From: Phreatobacter sp.
GTDB taxonomy: Bacteria; Pseudomonadota; Alphaproteobacteria; Rhizobiales; Phreatobacteraceae
Direction: 5' to 3'
Length of the DNA stretch: 64,000 nucleotides
NCBI RefSeq assembly: GCF_022843985.1
Contig: NZ_JALHMP010000005.1
Location: 1 to 64,000 of the forward strand
Position 1 is the first letter of the stretch; each line of letters opens with the position of its first letter. Below, piece by piece: positions 39,332-48,238 of the stretch. The notes beneath the pieces were generated by a model. That model did not search any database and had not been told where the DNA came from. It worked only from the letters and a program-made list of their open reading frames with translations. The position numbers and the translations under genes are program-made.

Positions 39332-40204
39332 ATGGCGCAGGTTTCCGGGATCGGTCAGAGCCTCGCAAAGGCGGCCCGCAACGCTCCGTTCCTCGATCGC
39401 GAGGAAGAACAGGCCCTTGCCACCCGCTGGAAGGACCGCCACGACGAGGTGGCGCTCCATCGCCTGGCGCAGGCGCATATGCGCCTCGTCATCTCGGTTG
39501 CAGCCCGTTTCCGCCATTATGGCCTGCCGATGGCCGACCTGATCCAGGAAGGCCATGTCGGCCTCCTTGAGGCCGCCTCCCGCTTCGAGCCCGAGCGGGA
39601 CGTCCGCTTTTCCACCTACGCGACCTGGTGGATCCGCGCGTCGATCCAGGACCACATCCTGCGCAACTGGTCGATCGTCCGCGGCGGCACCTCGTCGGCG
39701 CAGAAGGCGCTGTTCTTCAACCTGCGGCGCCTCAGGGCGCAGCTTTCGCAGACGCTGGGGGCCGGGATCGGCTCTGCGGTCCTTCACCAGCAGATCGCCG
39801 CGGCCATCGGTGTGTCGCAGGCCGATGTCGCGGTCATGGACGCCCGCATGTCCGGCTCCGATCTGTCACTCAACGCGCCCAGCCACGAAGCCGACGGTGG
39901 GGCCTCGTCGGAGCGGCTCGATCATCTCGTCGACGCGGCGCCGCTCCCCGACGAGGTGGTGGGCGAGACGATCGACAGCAGCCGTCGGGTCGCCTGGCTG
40001 CGCGACGTGCTGCACGTCCTGTCCGACCGTGAGCTCAACATCATCCGGGCGCGCCGGCTGAGTGAGGAGGCGGCGACGCTGGAATCGCTCGGCGAGCGGC
40101 TTGGCATCTCCAAGGAGCGGGTCCGGCAGATCGAGAACCGCGCCATCGAGAAGCTTCGGCAGGCGCTGGTGGAGCGCCACACCGACAGCTCGGCGCTGGT
40201 CTGA
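39332..40204 (+). CDS. rpoH: RNA polymerase sigma-32 family factor (RpoH type)
   Basis: 290 residues. Region 2 is complete (LIQEGHVGLLEAASRFEPERDVRFSTYATWWIRASIQDHIL split over 2.2-2.4), followed by the RpoH box KALFFNLRRLR that marks heat-shock sigma factors, and a region 4 helix-turn-helix (LESLGERLGISKERVRQIE). It directs RNA polymerase to stress promoters. Several Rhizobiales carry two rpoH paralogues; which one this is cannot be decided here. ATG 39332 follows AGGGAAGG; GTG one codon earlier is possible. Its stop is four bases from the convergent Trm112-like gene. Confidence 0.92.
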   Translation: MAQVSGIGQSLAKAARNAPFLDREEEQALATRWKDRHDEVALHRLAQAHMRLVISVAARFRHYGLPMADLIQEGHVGLLEAASRFEPERDVRFSTYATWWIRASIQDHILRNWSIVRGGTSSAQKALFFNLRRLRAQLSQTLGAGIGSAVLHQQIAAAIGVSQADVAVMDARMSGSDLSLNAPSHEADGGASSERLDHLVDAAPLPDEVVGETIDSSRRVAWLRDVLHVLSDRELNIIRARRLSEEAATLESLGERLGISKERVRQIENRAIEKLRQALVERHTDSSALV

Positions 40205-40208
40205 GGAC

Positions 40209-40454
40209 TCAGTCGGCCAGCGGGCGGGCTTCCTCGGGCAACATGATCGGAATGCCCTCGCGGATCGGATAGACCAGCTTCGCGGCGCGGGAGATCAGCT
40301 CGCCGGCCTCGGCGTCATAGTCGAGGGGCCCCTTCGTCACCGGGCAGACCAGGACCTCGAGAAGGCGCGGGTCGACCGTTCCCGGCCGGGTCTGGGGCAC
40401 TGCTGTCCTGCTCTCGGCGGGCCTGGAATCGTCGTGATCGGTCGGCGTGGTCAT
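40209..40454 (-). CDS. Trm112 family small protein
   Basis: 81 residues. A variable, charged N-terminal 25 residues precede the Trm112/YcaR domain: [40 protein letters not shown]. Bacterial members are small beta-rich proteins, some associated with methyltransferases; the role here is unknown. Only one of the usual zinc cysteines is present (CPVTKG), as in many proteobacterial members. Same strand as the Lon-domain gene upstream, a pairing common in alphaproteobacteria. Confidence 0.9.
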   Translation of the reverse strand: MTTPTDHDDSRPAESRTAVPQTRPGTVDPRLLEVLVCPVTKGPLDYDAEAGELISRAAKLVYPIREGIPIMLPEEARPLAD

Positions 40455-40518
40455 GGGATGGTTCCCTCGGAAGCGGCCGCGACGGTCTAGCCGGTTGCGG
40501 CGCCCGCGGCCAGTGCGG

Positions 40519-41193
40519 TCAGTTCAGGGGCTGCTTGTCGTCGGCGGGCCGGTCCTTGGCGAGGGCGACCTCGGTGACGGCCACCAGCAGGGCGGCCCGC
40601 GTCTTCAGGTCGGGTGCCTCCAGCAGGGCCTGCTTCTCCTTCAGGCCCCAGGGCGACATCATGCAGAGGGCATTGACAAGGATCTCCGTCGGGGCCCGGC
40701 GGATACCGTCCCAGTCCGCCTCCATGTCGTTGACCTCGAGGAACTCCTTCAGGGTCTTGAGCAGGCCGTCCCGGTCAACGTCGTCCTCGCCGACCCGCGC
40801 CTCGAAATCCCCCTGATAGGGTTCGCAGTCGATCTTGCACTGGCGATAGGGCGTGGTGACCGCCAGTTCCTCGACGATGCGGAAGCGGGTGATGCCGGTC
40901 AGGCTCAGCATGTAGCGGCCGTCGCCCGACTCGGCGAGCTGGGTGATCCGGCCGACGCAGCCGACCGCCGACAGGGCCGGGCGCTTGGCGTCTTCGTCGG
41001 CGGGAACCGGCTGCACCATGCCGATCAGGCGGCGACCCGACAGGAACGCGTCGTCGATCATCGCCAGATAGCGTGGCTCGAAGATGTTGAGCGGCAGCTG
41101 GCCGCGCGGCAGCAGCAGCGCACCCGGCAGGGGGAAGACGGGGATCACGTCCGGAAGATCGGCCGGACCGAGATAGGGGGTGTTGGTGGCCAT
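40519..41193 (-). CDS. LON N-terminal (substrate-binding) domain protein
   Basis: 224 residues made only of the Lon N-domain: [35 protein letters not shown] is the classic opening, followed by [29 protein letters not shown] and a helical C-terminal part. No ATPase or protease domain is present, so this is the stand-alone type whose function is not established. ATG at 41193. Gap to the Trm112-like gene is 64 bases; probably one operon. Confidence 0.92.
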   Translation of the reverse strand: MATNTPYLGPADLPDVIPVFPLPGALLLPRGQLPLNIFEPRYLAMIDDAFLSGRRLIGMVQPVPADEDAKRPALSAVGCVGRITQLAESGDGRYMLSLTGITRFRIVEELAVTTPYRQCKIDCEPYQGDFEARVGEDDVDRDGLLKTLKEFLEVNDMEADWDGIRRAPTEILVNALCMMSPWGLKEKQALLEAPDLKTRAALLVAVTEVALAKDRPADDKQPLN

Positions 41194-41278
41194 GGCTGGC
41201 TCCGTGGCACGATGACGAACACTGATCCCGTGTCATCTAGGCGCGCGCGGCCGCGCTGCCAGTCCCGGGTGCCGCAAA

Positions 41279-41977
41279 TCAGCGCGCCGTCCCGTGATAG
41301 GCGCCGTTGGGCCGCATGTCGGTGGCCGATGCCATCCGGTTGGACATGTTGTAAAAGGCGGCGGTGGCCGAGATGTCCCAGATGTCGCGTTCGGAAAAGC
41401 CGACCTTACGCAGCGCGTCGCGGTCGGGATCGTCAATCGTCCAGGGCGTCTCCGTCAGTTTGACGGCGAAATCGAGCATGGCGCGCTGGCGCGCATCCAG
41501 GCGGGCGGCGCGGTAGTTCATCACCATCATCTCGCCGAGTTCGGGGTCGCCCGAGAGCTGGCGCACCGCCGCGCCATGGGCGGTGAGGCAGTAGAAGCAG
41601 CGGTTCACCGCCGACACCGCCACGGCGATCATCTCGCGCTCCAGCTTGCTGAGGCCGGACGGCGCCAGCATCAGGTCGTTGTACATGGCCGAGAAGGCCT
41701 TCAGCTTGGCCAGGTCGTGGGTATAGGCGAGCAGCACGTTCGGCACGAAGCCGATCTTGTCGCGGCATTTCTGGAAAAAGACCTCGATCTCGGCATCGAG
41801 CGGCGCCGCGGGCAGGTCGAGGGCGATGATCGCCTCGGCGGCGGCCTTTGTCCGCCCGGCCGGCTTTTCGGCACTCTTCGCGCTCTTGGCGCTCTTGGCG
41901 CTCTTGGCGGGCGGAGCGGCCTTGGCGGGCGGAGCGGTCTTGGCTGCGCTCTTCGTCTTCGATGGCGATGCCGGCAT
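41279..41977 (-). CDS. AhpD-like peroxidase-related protein (carboxymuconolactone decarboxylase fold)
   Basis: 232 residues. The core from about residue 50 is an AhpD-like helical domain with the redox motif C127-F-Y-C130 and H134 (CFYCLTAHG), and the family pattern seen in uncharacterised peroxidase-related proteins. The CxxC pair suggests a peroxide- or thiol-linked role in the cytoplasm. The first 45 residues are a Lys/Ala/Ser/Pro-rich tail built from DNA repeats (KSA units, then PPAKA units), looking like a histone H1-style basic tail. ATG 41977 is the first in-frame ATG that gives this tail; the next conserved Met lies inside the fold. Confidence 0.87.
   Translation of the reverse strand: MPASPSKTKSAAKTAPPAKAAPPAKSAKSAKSAKSAEKPAGRTKAAAEAIIALDLPAAPLDAEIEVFFQKCRDKIGFVPNVLLAYTHDLAKLKAFSAMYNDLMLAPSGLSKLEREMIAVAVSAVNRCFYCLTAHGAAVRQLSGDPELGEMMVMNYRAARLDARQRAMLDFAVKLTETPWTIDDPDRDALRKVGFSERDIWDISATAAFYNMSNRMASATDMRPNGAYHGTAR
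41881..41943. repeat. Coding tandem repeats in the AhpD-like gene
   Basis: Three exact 9-base copies of CGCTCTTGG (41881-41907) are followed by two 18-base units starting CGGGCGGAGCGG (41908-41925 and 41926-41943, one base different). Unit lengths are multiples of three, so copy changes would lengthen or shorten the KSA and PPAKA runs without frameshift. Confidence 0.85.
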
Positions 41978-42158
41978 GGCGCTGTCTCCCGAATCCGACC
42001 CGGTGACCCGCCGGTTCCGGCCGGCGTCATCACCGCGTCGCAGGGTGGTAGCATGGCCCATCGGGCCGGCGAAATTGACTTTACGGCCGAGGGGCCGCGT
42101 GATCATCCTGCCCGCAAGGCGCCAACAACCAAGACGAATCTGCCGCAAGGAGACAAGC

Positions 42159-45100
42159 ATGAGCAATCGGGCCGAGGATGCGCGGGGGGCCGCGGCCATC
42201 ATCGAGCAGGCGGGCATCATCCTGCGCGGCACCGAGGCCAGCGTCCCCGGCGATTATGCGACCGACCTGTTCGGCCGTGCCGACCCGGAGGACGTCGTCG
42301 CCTATGATGCGCGCGATCTCGCGGCGCTGGCGGTCGCCAGCCATGCCGCCTTCACCCGGCGGGTTCCCGGCCGTTCCTCGATCCGCCTCACCGATCCCGA
42401 GCCGACCTCCGTCGCCTCGCGGCTCGCCGCCGTCACGGTCATCGAGGTGGTCAATGACAACATGCCCTTCCTCGTCGATTCCGTGCTCGGCGTCCTGGCC
42501 GAGCAGGGCCTGAAGATCGGCCTGGTCGTCCATCCCATCCTCACCGTCGAGCGCGAGCCGGACGGGACCCTGTCCGCCTATCGGGGCCTCGACGCCGAGC
42601 AGGCCACGACCCGCGAGAGCCTCATCCACGTCCATGTCGACAGAATCGGCGGCGAGGGCCGCCGCGCCGCGCTGGTCGAGGAATTGGAGGCGACCCTTGC
42701 CGACGTGCGGATCTGCGTCGCCGACTGGAAGCCGATGCAGGCGCGCGTGCGGGCCATCATCGAGGACCTGAAGTCCAATCCCGTCCTGCCGGTCACCGAG
42801 ATGGCCGAGGGAATCCAGTTCCTGGAATGGCTCGCCGCCAACAACTTCACCCTGCTCGGCGTCCGCGACTACGCCTATGTGGGCGGCGTCGCCGAAGGCC
42901 AGCTCGAACCGGAATTCACTTCCGGCCTCGGCATCCTGCGCGACGAGAACGTGCGCATCCTGCGGCGCGGCACCGATCTCGTCACCATGACGCCGGAACT
43001 GCGCGAATTCCTCATGCAGCCTGTGCCGCTGATCATCACCAAGGCCAATGTCCGCTCGCGCGTGCATCGGCGGATCCACATGGACTATGTCGGGGTGAAG
43101 CGCTTCGACCGGCACGGCCAGCTCGTCGGCGAGGCCCGCATCGTCGGGCTCTTCACCTCCACCGCCTATACGCGCTCGACGCGGACGATCCCCTATCTCA
43201 GGCGCAAGGTCGACCGCGTGCTGACGCGGGCGGGCTTCGATCCCGACGGCCATTCCGGCAAGGCGCTGGTCAACGTGCTGGAAAGCTACCCGCGGGACGA
43301 GCTGTTCCAGATCGACGACGACACGCTGTTCAGCCACGCCATGGCGGTGATGCAGCTCGAGGACCGGCCGCGCGTCAGGGTTCTGCCGCGCGAGGACCGC
43401 TTCCACCGCTTCGTGTCGGTGATGGTCTATGTGCCGCGCGACCGGTTCGACACGACGGTGCGGCTGGCCATCGGCAACTACCTGGCCGGGGTCTACAACG
43501 GTCGCGTCTCGGCCTTCTATCCGTTTTTCCCGGACGGGCCGCTGACGCGGGTCCATTTCATCATCGGCCGGGACGAGGGCGAGACCCCGCGCATCGACCG
43601 GTCGACGCTCGAGGCCGCGGTCTCGCGGATCGTGCGGACCTGGAGCGACGGGCTCGGCGAGGCCCTGGCACTGATCCACGGTCCCGCCCGGGCCGGCGAC
43701 CTCGCGGTGCGCTACCGCGAGGCCTTCTCCGCCGCCTATCGCGAGGCGGTGCCGGCGGAAGATGCGATCGGCGACATCCGGATCTTCGAAGGCCTCAGCG
43801 AGGCCCGCTCCCTCGCCATCGACTTCTACCGGCCCAACGCGGCCGAACGCACGGAAGCCGGCCTCAAGGTCTTCGCCCGCGGGCGGCCGATCCCGCTCTC
43901 CGAGCGCGTCCCGATCCTTGAGGCCATGGGTTTCGCCGTGGTCGACGAGCGCACCTATGAGATCGCGCCGGCCGGCACGGCGCCGGTCTGGCTGCACGAC
44001 ATGTCGCTCGCCCGCCCCGGGGGCCAGGTCATCGACCTCGAGGCGCTGGACGAAAAGCTCGGCTCCGCCCTCATGGCGGTGATGCGCGGCGATGCGGAAA
44101 GCGACGGTTTCAATGCCCTGACGCTGGAGGCCGGTCTCGCCTGGCGCGACGTGGCGGTCATCCGCACCCTCGCTCGCACCCTCAGGCAGATCCGGGCTCC
44201 GTTCAGCCAGGACTATCTGTGGGCGACATTGCGCAAACATGCGACGATCGCCAAAGGCATCGTGCTGATGTTCCACCTGCGCTTCGATCCGCGGCTCGGC
44301 CTGACGCCGGAGGAGCGCAATACCAAGCTCACCGATCTCCTGGCGCGGTTCGAGGAGAGCCTGGCGCAGGTCAGTTCACTGGACGAGGACCGCATCCTGC
44401 GAGCCTTCATCAACCTGATCCAGGCGGCGGTGCGGACCAATTTCTACCAGACCGGCGAGGACGGGCAGGTCCGGCCGACGATCGCCGTGAAGTTCGAGTC
44501 GAAGAAGATCGACAACCTGCCGGCACCGCGCCCGCTCTACGAGATCTTCGTCTATTCGCCGCGGGTCGAGGGCGTGCACATGCGCTTCGGCAAGGTGGCG
44601 CGCGGTGGCCTGCGCTGGTCCGACCGGCCGCAGGACTTCCGTACCGAGGTCCTCGGCCTCGTCAAGGCGCAGCAGGTGAAGAACGCCGTCATCGTGCCGG
44701 TGGGCGCCAAGGGCGGCTTCGTGCCGAAGCGCCTGCCGCCGGCGAGCCAGCGCGACGCCTGGCTGGCCGAGGGGACCGAGGCCTATCGCATCTTCGTCCG
44801 CTCGCTGCTGCAGATCACCGACAATATCGACGGCGCGACCATCGTGCCGCCACCGGAGACCGTCCGGCACGACGGCGATGATCCCTATCTCGTCGTCGCT
44901 GCCGACAAGGGCACGGCAACCTTCTCCGACATCGCCAACCAGCTCTCCCTCGACAAGGGCCACTGGCTTGGCGACGCCTTCGCCTCCGGTGGCAGCCAGG
45001 GCTACGACCACAAGGGCATGGGCATCACCGCCCGCGGCGCCTGGGAGGCCGTTAAGCGGCATTTCCGCGAGATGGGCACCGACATTTCCGCGACGCCCTT

Positions 45101-46985
45101 CACGGTGGCCGGGGTCGGCGACATGTCCGGCGACGTCTTCGGCAACGGCATGCTGCTGGAGAAGACCATCAAGCTGGTCGCGGCCTTCGACCATCGCGAC
45201 ATCTTCCTCGATCCCGCGCCCGATCCGGCGGCGGCCTGGACCGAGCGCAAGCGCCTGTTCGACCTGCCGCGCTCGTCCTGGGCCGACTACGACAAGAGCC
45301 TGATCTCTGCCGGCGGCGGCGTCTTCTCCCGCTCGGCCAAGTCCATCGCCCTGGCGCCGGAGGTGCAGGCGATGCTCGACCTGCCGAAGGCGCAGGCGAC
45401 TCCCCAGGAAGTGATGAACGCCATTCTGAAAGCGCGGGTCGATCTCCTGTGGTTCGGCGGAATCGGTACCTATGTGCGCTCCGGCGCAGAGACCGACGAC
45501 CAGGCCGGCGACCGCGCCAACGATGCCATCCGCATCACCGGCGCCGACATCCGGGCGAAGGTGGTGGGCGAGGGCGCCAATCTCGGCATGACCCAGCGGG
45601 GCCGCATCGAGGCCGGGCGCGCCGGGGTTCGCCTCAACACGGACGCCATCGACAATTCGGCGGGGGTGAACACATCGGACGTCGAGGTCAATATCAAGAT
45701 CGCCCTGACGACGCCGGAGCGCGACGGCCGGCTGGACGGTGCCGCGCGCAACGCGCTGCTGGCGGCCATGACGGACGAGGTCGGGCAGCTGGTGCTGCGC
45801 AACAATTATCTGCAGACCCTGGCGCTCTCGCTGTCGCAGCGGCGCGGCCTGGAGGATCTGGGTTTCCAGCAAAGGCTGATGCAGAGCCTGGAAACCCAGG
45901 GCAAGCTCGACCGGGCGGTGGAATACCTGCCGGACGAGACGGACCTGGCCGACCGGCGCCGGCGCGGTGATCCCTTGACCCGCCCCGAGATCGCCGTGCT
46001 GCTGGCCTATGCCAAGATCGATCTCTACGACCACCTTCTCGCCTCGTCGGTGCCGGACGATCCCTATCTGGCGCGCGAGCTTGTCCGCTATTTCCCGCGC
46101 CCGATGCAGGAGAAATTCCCCGACGCGGTGGAGAGCCACAGGCTGCGCCGCGAGATCATCGCCACGGGCCTCGCCAATTCGATGATCAACCGCGGCGGCC
46201 CCGCCTTCGTCGCCCGGCTGATCGACCAGACCGGTGCCGACGTCGCCACCATCGCCTCGGCCTTCGCGGCGGTGCGGGATTCCTACGGGATGACCGCACT
46301 GAACACCGAACTCGACAGCCTCGACAACCGCGTGGCGGGGACATTGCAGCTCGAGCTCTATGCGGCGATCCAGGACCTGCTGATCGACCGGGTCATCTGG
46401 TTCATCCGCAATGTCGACCTGACCCACGGCCTTGCCGACGTCGTCGCCCACCATCGCGCCGGCATCGAGACCGTGGCCGCGAGCCTCGACACGGCGCTGC
46501 CGCCCGAGGCCGCCGCGGCGCGCGCTGCCCGCACCGCCGAACTCCGGACCGCCGGGCTGCCGGACCCGCTGGCCGGTGTGCTGGCGAGCCTCGACCACCT
46601 CGCCGCCGCCCCCGACATCGTCGCGGTGGCCGACCAGACCGGACGCAGCGTCGCCGATGTCGCTGCCACCGCCTTCGCGGCCTCCGCCGTCTTCCGCCTC
46701 GACCAGATGAAGGGCGCGGCCAAGGCGATCACCGTTACCGACTATTTCGACCGGCTGGCGCTCGACCGGGCGCTTGATTCGATCGCCGATGCCGAGCGCC
46801 GAATCACGGCGGACATGGTCTCCGGCCATGCTTCCGGGGCCGCGGCAGTCGAGGCCTGGATGGCCGTGCATGGCGGGCGGGCCGAACGCATCAGGAAGGC
46901 GGTCGCGGAGATCGCCGGCTCGGGGCTCACCGTCTCCAAGGCGACGGTGGCGGCGAGCCTGCTCGGCGATCTGGTGCGCGCATGA
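42159..46985 (+). CDS. NAD-specific glutamate dehydrogenase, large (GDH180-type)
   Basis: 1608 residues, the length of the large NAD-dependent glutamate dehydrogenases of proteobacteria. Long N-terminal regulatory part with ACT-like segments (VIEVVNDNMPFLVDSVLGVL near residue 90), catalytic core with RGGLRWSDRPQDFRTEVLGL and PVGAKGGF (catalytic Lys region around residue 850), then the Rossmann domain (VAGVGDMSGDVFGNG, KVVGEGANLG) and a helical C-terminus. It oxidatively deaminates glutamate to 2-oxoglutarate in the cytoplasm. ATG 42159 follows GCAAGGAGA. The next gene overlaps the stop by four bases. Confidence 0.96.
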   Translation: MSNRAEDARGAAAIIEQAGIILRGTEASVPGDYATDLFGRADPEDVVAYDARDLAALAVASHAAFTRRVPGRSSIRLTDPEPTSVASRLAAVTVIEVVNDNMPFLVDSVLGVLAEQGLKIGLVVHPILTVEREPDGTLSAYRGLDAEQATTRESLIHVHVDRIGGEGRRAALVEELEATLADVRICVADWKPMQARVRAIIEDLKSNPVLPVTEMAEGIQFLEWLAANNFTLLGVRDYAYVGGVAEGQLEPEFTSGLGILRDENVRILRRGTDLVTMTPELREFLMQPVPLIITKANVRSRVHRRIHMDYVGVKRFDRHGQLVGEARIVGLFTSTAYTRSTRTIPYLRRKVDRVLTRAGFDPDGHSGKALVNVLESYPRDELFQIDDDTLFSHAMAVMQLEDRPRVRVLPREDRFHRFVSVMVYVPRDRFDTTVRLAIGNYLAGVYNGRVSAFYPFFPDGPLTRVHFIIGRDEGETPRIDRSTLEAAVSRIVRTWSDGLGEALALIHGPARAGDLAVRYREAFSAAYREAVPAEDAIGDIRIFEGLSEARSLAIDFYRPNAAERTEAGLKVFARGRPIPLSERVPILEAMGFAVVDERTYEIAPAGTAPVWLHDMSLARPGGQVIDLEALDEKLGSALMAVMRGDAESDGFNALTLEAGLAWRDVAVIRTLARTLRQIRAPFSQDYLWATLRKHATIAKGIVLMFHLRFDPRLGLTPEERNTKLTDLLARFEESLAQVSSLDEDRILRAFINLIQAAVRTNFYQTGEDGQVRPTIAVKFESKKIDNLPAPRPLYEIFVYSPRVEGVHMRFGKVARGGLRWSDRPQDFRTEVLGLVKAQQVKNAVIVPVGAKGGFVPKRLPPASQRDAWLAEGTEAYRIFVRSLLQITDNIDGATIVPPPETVRHDGDDPYLVVAADKGTATFSDIANQLSLDKGHWLGDAFASGGSQGYDHKGMGITARGAWEAVKRHFREMGTDISATPFTVAGVGDMSGDVFGNGMLLEKTIKLVAAFDHRDIFLDPAPDPAAAWTERKRLFDLPRSSWADYDKSLISAGGGVFSRSAKSIALAPEVQAMLDLPKAQATPQEVMNAILKARVDLLWFGGIGTYVRSGAETDDQAGDRANDAIRITGADIRAKVVGEGANLGMTQRGRIEAGRAGVRLNTDAIDNSAGVNTSDVEVNIKIALTTPERDGRLDGAARNALLAAMTDEVGQLVLRNNYLQTLALSLSQRRGLEDLGFQQRLMQSLETQGKLDRAVEYLPDETDLADRRRRGDPLTRPEIAVLLAYAKIDLYDHLLASSVPDDPYLARELVRYFPRPMQEKFPDAVESHRLRREIIATGLANSMINRGGPAFVARLIDQTGADVATIASAFAAVRDSYGMTALNTELDSLDNRVAGTLQLELYAAIQDLLIDRVIWFIRNVDLTHGLADVVAHHRAGIETVAASLDTALPPEAAAARAARTAELRTAGLPDPLAGVLASLDHLAAAPDIVAVADQTGRSVADVAATAFAASAVFRLDQMKGAAKAITVTDYFDRLALDRALDSIADAERRITADMVSGHASGAAAVEAWMAVHGGRAERIRKAVAEIAGSGLTVSKATVAASLLGDLVRA

Positions 46986-47848
46986 GGCGGCTTTCGGTTC
47001 TGGTCCTCGCCGCCGCGCTCCTCTGCGGCTCACCGGTGGCTGCCCAGGCGCCCCGCCCGGAGGGTGGCGAGGGCACGGTTCACCGCGAGCAGGTCTGGCG
47101 CCTGCCGCACAATGCCGACGAGGGCCGCGAGATCGCGGCGATCGTCTTCCGGCCGGCGGGCGACACGCCGCGCCCGCTGGTGGTGATGACCCACCACACG
47201 TCGGGCGACAATGCCCGCAATGGCGAGCCCCGCCATGGTGTCTATCCCCACGTGGTCTCCTGGTTCGTCGAGCGCGGCTATGTCGTGGCCGTCGTCCACC
47301 GGCGCGGCTACGGCCTGACCGGCGGTGAACGCGCCGAGCGTTTCGCCTGCCGCAGGCCCAACCATTTCGCCGCCGGGCGGGCCGACGCGGCCGATCTCGC
47401 CGTGGTCATCGATGGGCTGACCGGGCTGCCCTTCGTGCGCAAGGACGGCGTCATCGTCGTCGGGCAGTCGACGGGAGGCTGGGCGGCTGCCGCGCTCGCG
47501 GCCGAGAACCATCCGGCCGTCGCCGGGACGATCAATTTCGGTGGCGGCCGCCGCGGCCGGTCAGGCGAAACCGGCCAGGCTTGCGCCCTCGACGAACTGG
47601 TGCGCGACGCACGGTTCATGGGACGGCGGGCACGCACGCCGGCCCTGTGGATCTACACGGAGAACGACCAGTCCTTCGGCCCGGAGCTGACCCGCCGCAT
47701 GGCGGATGCCTATCGCCTTGCCGGTGGCACACTCGACTTCCAGCTGCTACCGGCGTTTGGACGTGACGGCCATGCGCTGCTGCCCAATCCGGGCGGCATC
47801 CGCATCTGGGGGCCGCTGGTGGAGCCCTTCATCCAGAAAGTCAGGTAG
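46982..47848 (+). CDS. Exported alpha/beta hydrolase (dienelactone hydrolase-like)
   Basis: 288 residues. Signal peptide (RRLSVLVLAAALLCGSPVAA, cleavage near residue 21), then an alpha/beta hydrolase domain: nucleophile Ser in VVGQSTGGWAAA, an Asp in WIYTENDQSFG and a His in GRDGHALLPN complete the triad. Serine esterase or lipase-like enzyme of unknown substrate, predicted periplasmic. Its ATG lies in the last codons of the glutamate dehydrogenase gene (ATGA), so it is translationally coupled, though no functional link is obvious. Confidence 0.85.
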   Translation: MRRLSVLVLAAALLCGSPVAAQAPRPEGGEGTVHREQVWRLPHNADEGREIAAIVFRPAGDTPRPLVVMTHHTSGDNARNGEPRHGVYPHVVSWFVERGYVVAVVHRRGYGLTGGERAERFACRRPNHFAAGRADAADLAVVIDGLTGLPFVRKDGVIVVGQSTGGWAAAALAAENHPAVAGTINFGGGRRGRSGETGQACALDELVRDARFMGRRARTPALWIYTENDQSFGPELTRRMADAYRLAGGTLDFQLLPAFGRDGHALLPNPGGIRIWGPLVEPFIQKVR

Positions 47849-47852
47849 GCGG

Positions 47853-48038
47853 TCAGGCCGTCTTGTCGACGGTCAGTCCGGTGCCGGGGGCAGGGCTCGC
47901 CTGCACTGCCGATGCCAGCAGGTCGACGACGCCCTGGTCGGCCTGGACCTGCTGCTTCACCATGGCGGTCTGGATGCCCATGCGGGTCTGCTCGCTCTGC
48001 ATGGCGATCATCGTGCTGGCGATACCGACTGTCGACAT
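47853..48038 (-). CDS. YjfB-like putative motility protein
   Basis: 61 residues, helical, Met/Gln-rich (STMIAMQSEQTRMGIQTAMVKQQ, then a small Ala/Pro tail). The pattern of short helices with Q-x-Q and the VDLLASAVQ segment fits the YjfB family of small proteins linked to motility in Bacillus and found in many flagellated bacteria; the function is unknown. ATG at 48038. It stands alone, with its stop four bases from the convergent hydrolase gene. Confidence 0.65.
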   Translation of the reverse strand: MSTVGIASTMIAMQSEQTRMGIQTAMVKQQVQADQGVVDLLASAVQASPAPGTGLTVDKTA

Positions 48039-48238
48039 GGGTCGTCTCCTGTCCCGGATTCCATCTCTCGCACGGCGCGGTTAATGAAGCCTCTCGGGCC
48101 GGTGCGCCTGTCAAGATGTGGATACCTCCGCCCGGCCGGACAAATATGTGGTCGGCGATGATCGCGGCCCCTAGACTTAGAGTTGCATCGGGTGGCAACC
48201 GATTCTTTTCCCTTACCGTCCAAGGCACGGTTCTCGGT

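Noticed and set aside
44376-47033. Open frame of 885 codons opposite the glutamate dehydrogenase gene
   Set aside because: Same kind of shadow; no start signal or domain.
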